A DNA stretch of 64,000 nt from Bradysia coprophila (taxonomy: Eukaryota > Arthropoda > Insecta > Diptera > Sciaridae), in the NCBI RefSeq assembly GCF_014529535.1, contig NW_023503608.1, positions 3,038,001 through 3,102,000 of the forward strand, read 5' to 3'. Below, piece by piece: positions 59,817 through 64,000 of the stretch. Positions within the stretch are counted from its first letter, which is position 1; each line of letters opens with the position of its first letter. The position numbers were made by a program, and so were the translations under genes. The notes below the pieces were generated by a model that made no database searches, was not told the DNA's origin, and saw only the letters and a list, made by a program, of their open reading frames with translations.

Positions 59817-60825
59817 GGTTTTTTTCTTCAAAATAAAAAAACGGAAATAAAATTTACCCTAGAAGAGTAATAATAGAATTATATCCCTAGAAAACCAGAA
59901 TTAACGTATGTCTTAGAGTTTATATACAGAAACGAGTAATGTATGAAATAGTCACACATGGAAGATAAAGTGTTTTATTCGTTTTAAATGTATCATCATA
60001 CTAAGAACCATATCATCTTAGAACAGAGCTGTGTGTTTTGGATCAGAAAAGGTGTTTTTCCACAAAGGCGCCTCACTCAAATAAAATTTTGTTTTTCAAT
60101 TTATGGTCGAATCAGTCAAATATGTAAATGATGATAACGACTGTCTGGGTTTCCATTCAAGTTAATTTATGCGCATCAAATGTTAGGTATAATATTTATG
60201 TAATCTATGCCTTTTCTTTACACGTTTTAACATGAAAGCATATATCATAATGGAATGGTTTTACGAACAGAATTGATGAATAGAACAAGTGTTTTTTAAT
60301 GTAACGGCATTGTATGTGGCTGCACTTGACAATGTTACGAACAAAGATGATGCTAAGTAATGCATGGATTGAGCCTATAATGAATTTGTTAACACAATAA
60401 GTAAATGGGTTAAATTCTTGAAACTCATGATCTATAAAAATGATCGATTATCGCTATTGAAATATTTGGATTGTGGCAATGGTGACCTCATAATGATGTA
60501 GATATGCTACAAAACGAAGCAATAACAACCCTTACTCTCAAACACTACACCACAGGAAAATGATTTATTTGACCATTGATCAGGAGAATGAATTGAATGA
60601 CTCGGTGCAGCCGCCCAGCATTAGCGTAATTAACGGCATTTGTTAAAAATACGATCTCCTAAAATAAATAGTCAAACTGCGGAGAGTAACTAGTGATGAA
60701 AGGGTCAGAGATCTTTGAAACCCGATCCGAACGCAGCCTGAATTAAATTTTCGAAACTAGGTAACCCAAGGTCCAACGAAACTGAAAGGTGATTAGGAAA
60801 CTCATGCCGGCGTGATTGACAAATA

Positions 60826-61097
60826 CAAGGTAAATATAGTGAGGAAGTAATGTCATATATAACCGAATCAGATGTGCGGTGGCACGAAAGTTCTATACAA
60901 ACGCCATCTCATCCCTTCGTTGAAAACAAAAAATGGAATAGAAAGTCGGGTCATCTGTTGTGAGATAGTGAAAATATTTTTGTGAAATACAAGTAAATCG
61001 TAGTCAACGATTTAAAAAAAAAAGATGTCATTGGCATCGAACTTATGTGCTAGGCCGCGCGACTGAATGGCATTACCTCCTCTCTATATTTACCTTG
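60826..61097. mobile_element. Short TIR element with B-box-like motif
   Basis: The ends CAAGGTAAATATAGTGAGGA and the inverse TCTCTATATTTACCTTG match. On the minus strand GGCCTAGCACATAAGTTCGATGCC is followed by AATGACATC and ten T; GTTCGATGC fits the Pol III B-box consensus. A second, shorter copy is at 62839-62927. Confidence 0.6.
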
Positions 61098-61680
61098 GAC
61101 AAATACTCACAAAGTGACATTTTTCTATACGAAATACATCAACTCCAGTATTTTCACTTCAATGGGTTTGTGTCGTTAGTTAAATTCAGAATCTAGACAT
61201 GCCACATTAGCGAGTCATAACAAAAATGAAACTTCGTTCATTTAGCTGCGTTCTGATTTCACTTACGATGTTTTTTGTTACAATCACAGAAAAACTTCTA
61301 TTTACAAATTTGAATTTCAAGTGAACGATTCGATGAAAAAGTGAACCGAAAAATAAATTTCAACGCTTCCTTGTATAAAAACGAAGCTGCGTTAGAAAGT
61401 TTTACGCATTTTACATTTTGAAATTCGACAGCACTTACGGCGTCAATTTGAGACGGAGTTACATCAACAAAAGCGGCATAGCAGGGTTATCATGTGAAAA
61501 GTCTCTCGATGACTGCAACTGAAAATTCTGGACAAATTCTCAAAAAAATGACTGTATGTAGAGTAACATCTGTGATTTTTATCAGAATTTCGCACCCTCC
61601 CTAGGGGTGAAAAAATTCATTCAAATATTTTTAGGTAAATTAGGATGTGTTCCACTATTTTTTTAAATCAGAGAAAATTA

Positions 61681-61830
61681 CACTCACGGAATTTTGAAAA
61701 CCGACACATTTTCTGTTTCGTGGTTTACTGGTTTTTTGTGAATTTTGCATGTATTTTTATATGGAGAAATCAGAAACTATAGAAAAACACAGAAACAGGA
61801 AATGTGTCGGTCTTCAAAATTCCGTGTGTG
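61681..61830. mobile_element. Palindromic MITE, fuller copy of 32027-32124
   Basis: CACTCACGGAATTTTGAAAA ... and ... TTCAAAATTCCGTGTGTG are inverse ends. Pairing extends through CCGACACATTTTCTGTTTCG and its inverse, to a short centre near 61755. No coding frame. Confidence 0.75.
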
Positions 61831-62604
61831 TACATTATGTACATCCCCTAAAGCCAAATGAATGACCCAAAAATGGTGGTAGCACTTTTTTTCTAACATG
61901 TGGAAAAACATCATTGAATTTTTCTTTGAATTTTTTCATCCTTAATTAGGGGTCAAAAAAATATGAAAAAAATCTCAGATGTTACCATCCTTACAGATAT
62001 ATTTTGAGAATTTTTTAAGATTTTTTCGTTAACACATTTGAGAGAAATACATAAAAAAACGAACATCATTCTTTCCACTATAACTCACCCCCAACGATAC
62101 ATTACGATGAAATCTGTTACCTCTTTTGTTAAATATTTAATGAACATTTTCTACACCTTGAAAATCTACGTCAAAAACGGATGCGATTTTAAATCGAATT
62201 GGCACTAATTTCATGAATTTAAAAATTCAATATATTTGTAAAAAATAGAAATCAAATATAATTGTCCCTGTGATATTCTCCACCGTTTAAATGATCGACA
62301 CAGAAAAATCGCTAAACGGATCTATGTGATATTGCATTTTTAACCATTGATGTCTGCAGGGAAATGGTGTTTGGAAACTAAAGCTCAAATGTACTAGATT
62401 TTTGCTTATATTACATTTCTAGTACACCTCGTCATAACTGCTATTTAATTACTAATGTCAGTGCTCTATTTTGTTGTGAACTAACTTCACTGTTATGATA
62501 TTTCATGAACAGAGAGAAGTTATTTAACAAGAAAATAGATCTCAAATAATAAAGTAGTGAAAAAAAAATTGTGGCGCATCTTCAGTCCGACGAAGGTTTC
62601 CTTC

Positions 62605-62740
62605 GAGTGACAGATGCCAAATAGAGTACTATTTTGTATGAAAAATCTTTCAAACGTTTTTTACATTTCCAAAAATTGTTTGATACACTGTCCAGTTTCA
62701 GTACTTGATTTAAGGTACCGCTTATGCTTGAAGTGCGTTG
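62605..62740. repeat. Relative of the HIBADH-intron TIR element
   Basis: Shares GCCAAATAGAGTACTATTTT and CAGTTTCAGTAC with 21421-21577. Its right end CTTGAAGTGCGTTG is the inverse of that element's left end CAACGCACTTCAAG. Confidence 0.6.
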
Positions 62741-62838
62741 GCAGAGTAGATATGAGGAGAGTTATGCACTAACCATCACAAAAAGACATTTCCCAAATAG
62801 ACATTTTTCGGTTCATGCATATTATCTACTCATAGTAT

Positions 62839-62927
62839 GGAGGTAATGCTATTGAGACTCGCGGCTTAGCGCATAAGTTCGATGCCAATGCCATGTGATT
62901 TTAATGATCCACACTATATTTACCTTG
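62839..62927. repeat. Short copy of the 60826-61097 element
   Basis: GGAGGTAATGC ... GCGGCTTAGCGCATAAGTTC GATGCCAATG, then CACTATATTTACCTTG, correspond to the inverse of the right half of 60826-61097. The left terminal repeat is missing. Confidence 0.55.
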
Positions 62928-64000
62928 ATCTTATGAATGATGCATTCTCTAAGGATGAATATTACCTAAATTTACCGAGATTTACTGAAAATTTAACGAA
63001 AATCTAGTTCGATAATTCGCTGTAAATTTCGATAAATCTTGGTAAATTTCAATAAATTCTGTAAATGAATTAATGAATTAACCAATAATAGGTTCTGGTA
63101 CTTTATTTATTTATTGAGTGATCAGAGCTTATTTAGACAACCTTTGGAAAAATTCAGAGAAACTTAGTGAATCTTTTTACATGGAGTTTCGCTAAATTGC
63201 ACCAATTTTGAGAAGTTTGTTATACTGTTTTCTTAAATTGTTGACATTTTTACAGATTCTACTTTTGATCCATTTTTTTAAAATCTAATTCTTACTGAAC
63301 CTATTTAAATTATGACAGATTTTTCTACATTTCTAAGAAATCTACCAAAGATAACGAAATTTAAATTGGTGAAACTCAACGAAATTAGAAAAGCTATATC
63401 ACTAAAACATCACGTTCCAAACTTGGTACTCATAAGTTACCCAGAAATGGATTCTTTTAGTTTGTCTAAAAAACTATAGAAATAGCCAGTAACACCATAC
63501 GTGGGCTACGTCTTCTTCACCAATTTTATTACAAAAAAATTCCAACAGTAGATCTGCAGCACAACGCACGTTTTGTATCGCACTGCACACAGATAACAAA
63601 GGTGAGCGTATAAAACCATTTGTGGTATTTAATTCTCAGGATTTTTAGAACTTTTTTTAAGTGGAAGTTTATACACAAAACCTCGAATTGTTCAAGTTTG
63701 AAACTATTACCTCGTCCTGAAATTTATTTAGAACGAAAGAGTACGGACAAGGAGTTGAAAACACAGTGGGATTTACCGTCGGCACACGTTTGCATCAGAA
63801 AGCTTAAAGCAAAAAGGAAGACATTCATTTTGTATGTAAAATATCACGAGCAAAGCTTTCAAGCTGCAAGTATCTTATTTTCGTTTATAACTCTTCACTT
63901 CTGCGTTTTATTTTAACTGTTATCCAGAATTTATTTAATTTCCTCGCTCTTTGTCAGTTAATCACTCACCAAACAGTTTCATACTTTGTAACAAACTGAA

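Larger units (their letters stand above)
58600..59970. mobile_element. 1.37-kb TIR element carrying three tRNA-like units
   Basis: The left end 58600-58664 (CTTTATCTTCCATGTGTGAC ... TCTGTATATAAACTC) and right end 59906-59970 are inverse complements at roughly 90%. Between them three modules of about 480-500 bp repeat head to tail: a tRNA-like segment, a poly-T run, then a spacer sharing TCAAAATTTGATTATTTT and TTTCTCGGCA between modules 1 and 2. No protein frame. Class unknown; target duplication not resolved. Confidence 0.8.
54954..64000. other. Repeat-rich region upstream of the Hr51 exons; no gene recognised
   Basis: About 9 kb. Upstream Hr51 exon(s) and promoter may lie here or beyond the right edge. 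No protein-coding frame above 120 codons and no family match. It contains the tRNA-like TIR element (58600-59970) and several inverted-repeat elements listed separately. About 62000-62560 and 62950-64000 show nothing beyond AT-rich sequence with short direct repeats. Confidence 0.5.

Noticed and set aside
1-64000. CRISPR array or bacterial operon features
   Set aside because: No regularly spaced direct repeats with unique spacers; genes are intron-containing and animal-like.

Overview
The window looks like insect nuclear DNA, most likely from a fly of the lower Diptera. It is AT-rich. Genes are widely spaced and split by GT-AG introns, mostly short (about 50-80 bp), and poly(A) signals are animal-like. 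The recognisable proteins are metazoan, and the nuclear receptor matches the arthropod Hr51/unfulfilled type. The species cannot be fixed from the sequence alone.

Layout, left to right. 1-3493 (+): 3' part of a WDSUB1-like WD40/U-box gene. 7070-8233 (-): a nine-finger protein matching transcription factor IIIA. 12395-15232 (+): mitochondrial Lon protease in four exons. 20010-22769 (+): 3-hydroxyisobutyrate dehydrogenase in five exons. 23412-25403 (-): a poly-C2H2 zinc-finger protein of about 20 fingers. 28843-31100 (+): a protein with acidic Lys/Ser repeats, seven CCHC knuckles and an RGG tail. 32537-34095 (-): a zinc/PWWP protein related to ZMYND8/ZMYND11. 35578-36942 (-): PDCD2/Zfrp8 in six exons. 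39086 to at least 54953 (-): an NR2E3-type nuclear receptor (Hr51/unfulfilled) with nine visible exons and introns of 4.8 and 6.4 kb. I see no protein gene to the right of it. The genes do not form a pathway. Two are mitochondrial enzymes (Lon, HIBADH); the rest act mainly in the nucleus, in ubiquitin transfer or in ribosome/RNA biology.

The space between genes and inside introns is packed with short non-autonomous elements: inverted-repeat hairpins, internally deleted family pairs, and foldback elements built from tandem repeats. I see no transposase or reverse-transcriptase reading frame. The most unusual is a 1.37-kb element (58600-59970) with about 65-bp terminal inverted repeats. It carries three evenly spaced tRNA-like units, each ending in a poly-T run like a Pol III terminator. 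Another strong candidate is a 111-nt, almost perfect hairpin inside the large Hr51 intron (49535-49645).

Exon borders were set by hand from splice-site consensus, reading-frame continuity and family knowledge. No alignment or folding program was run.
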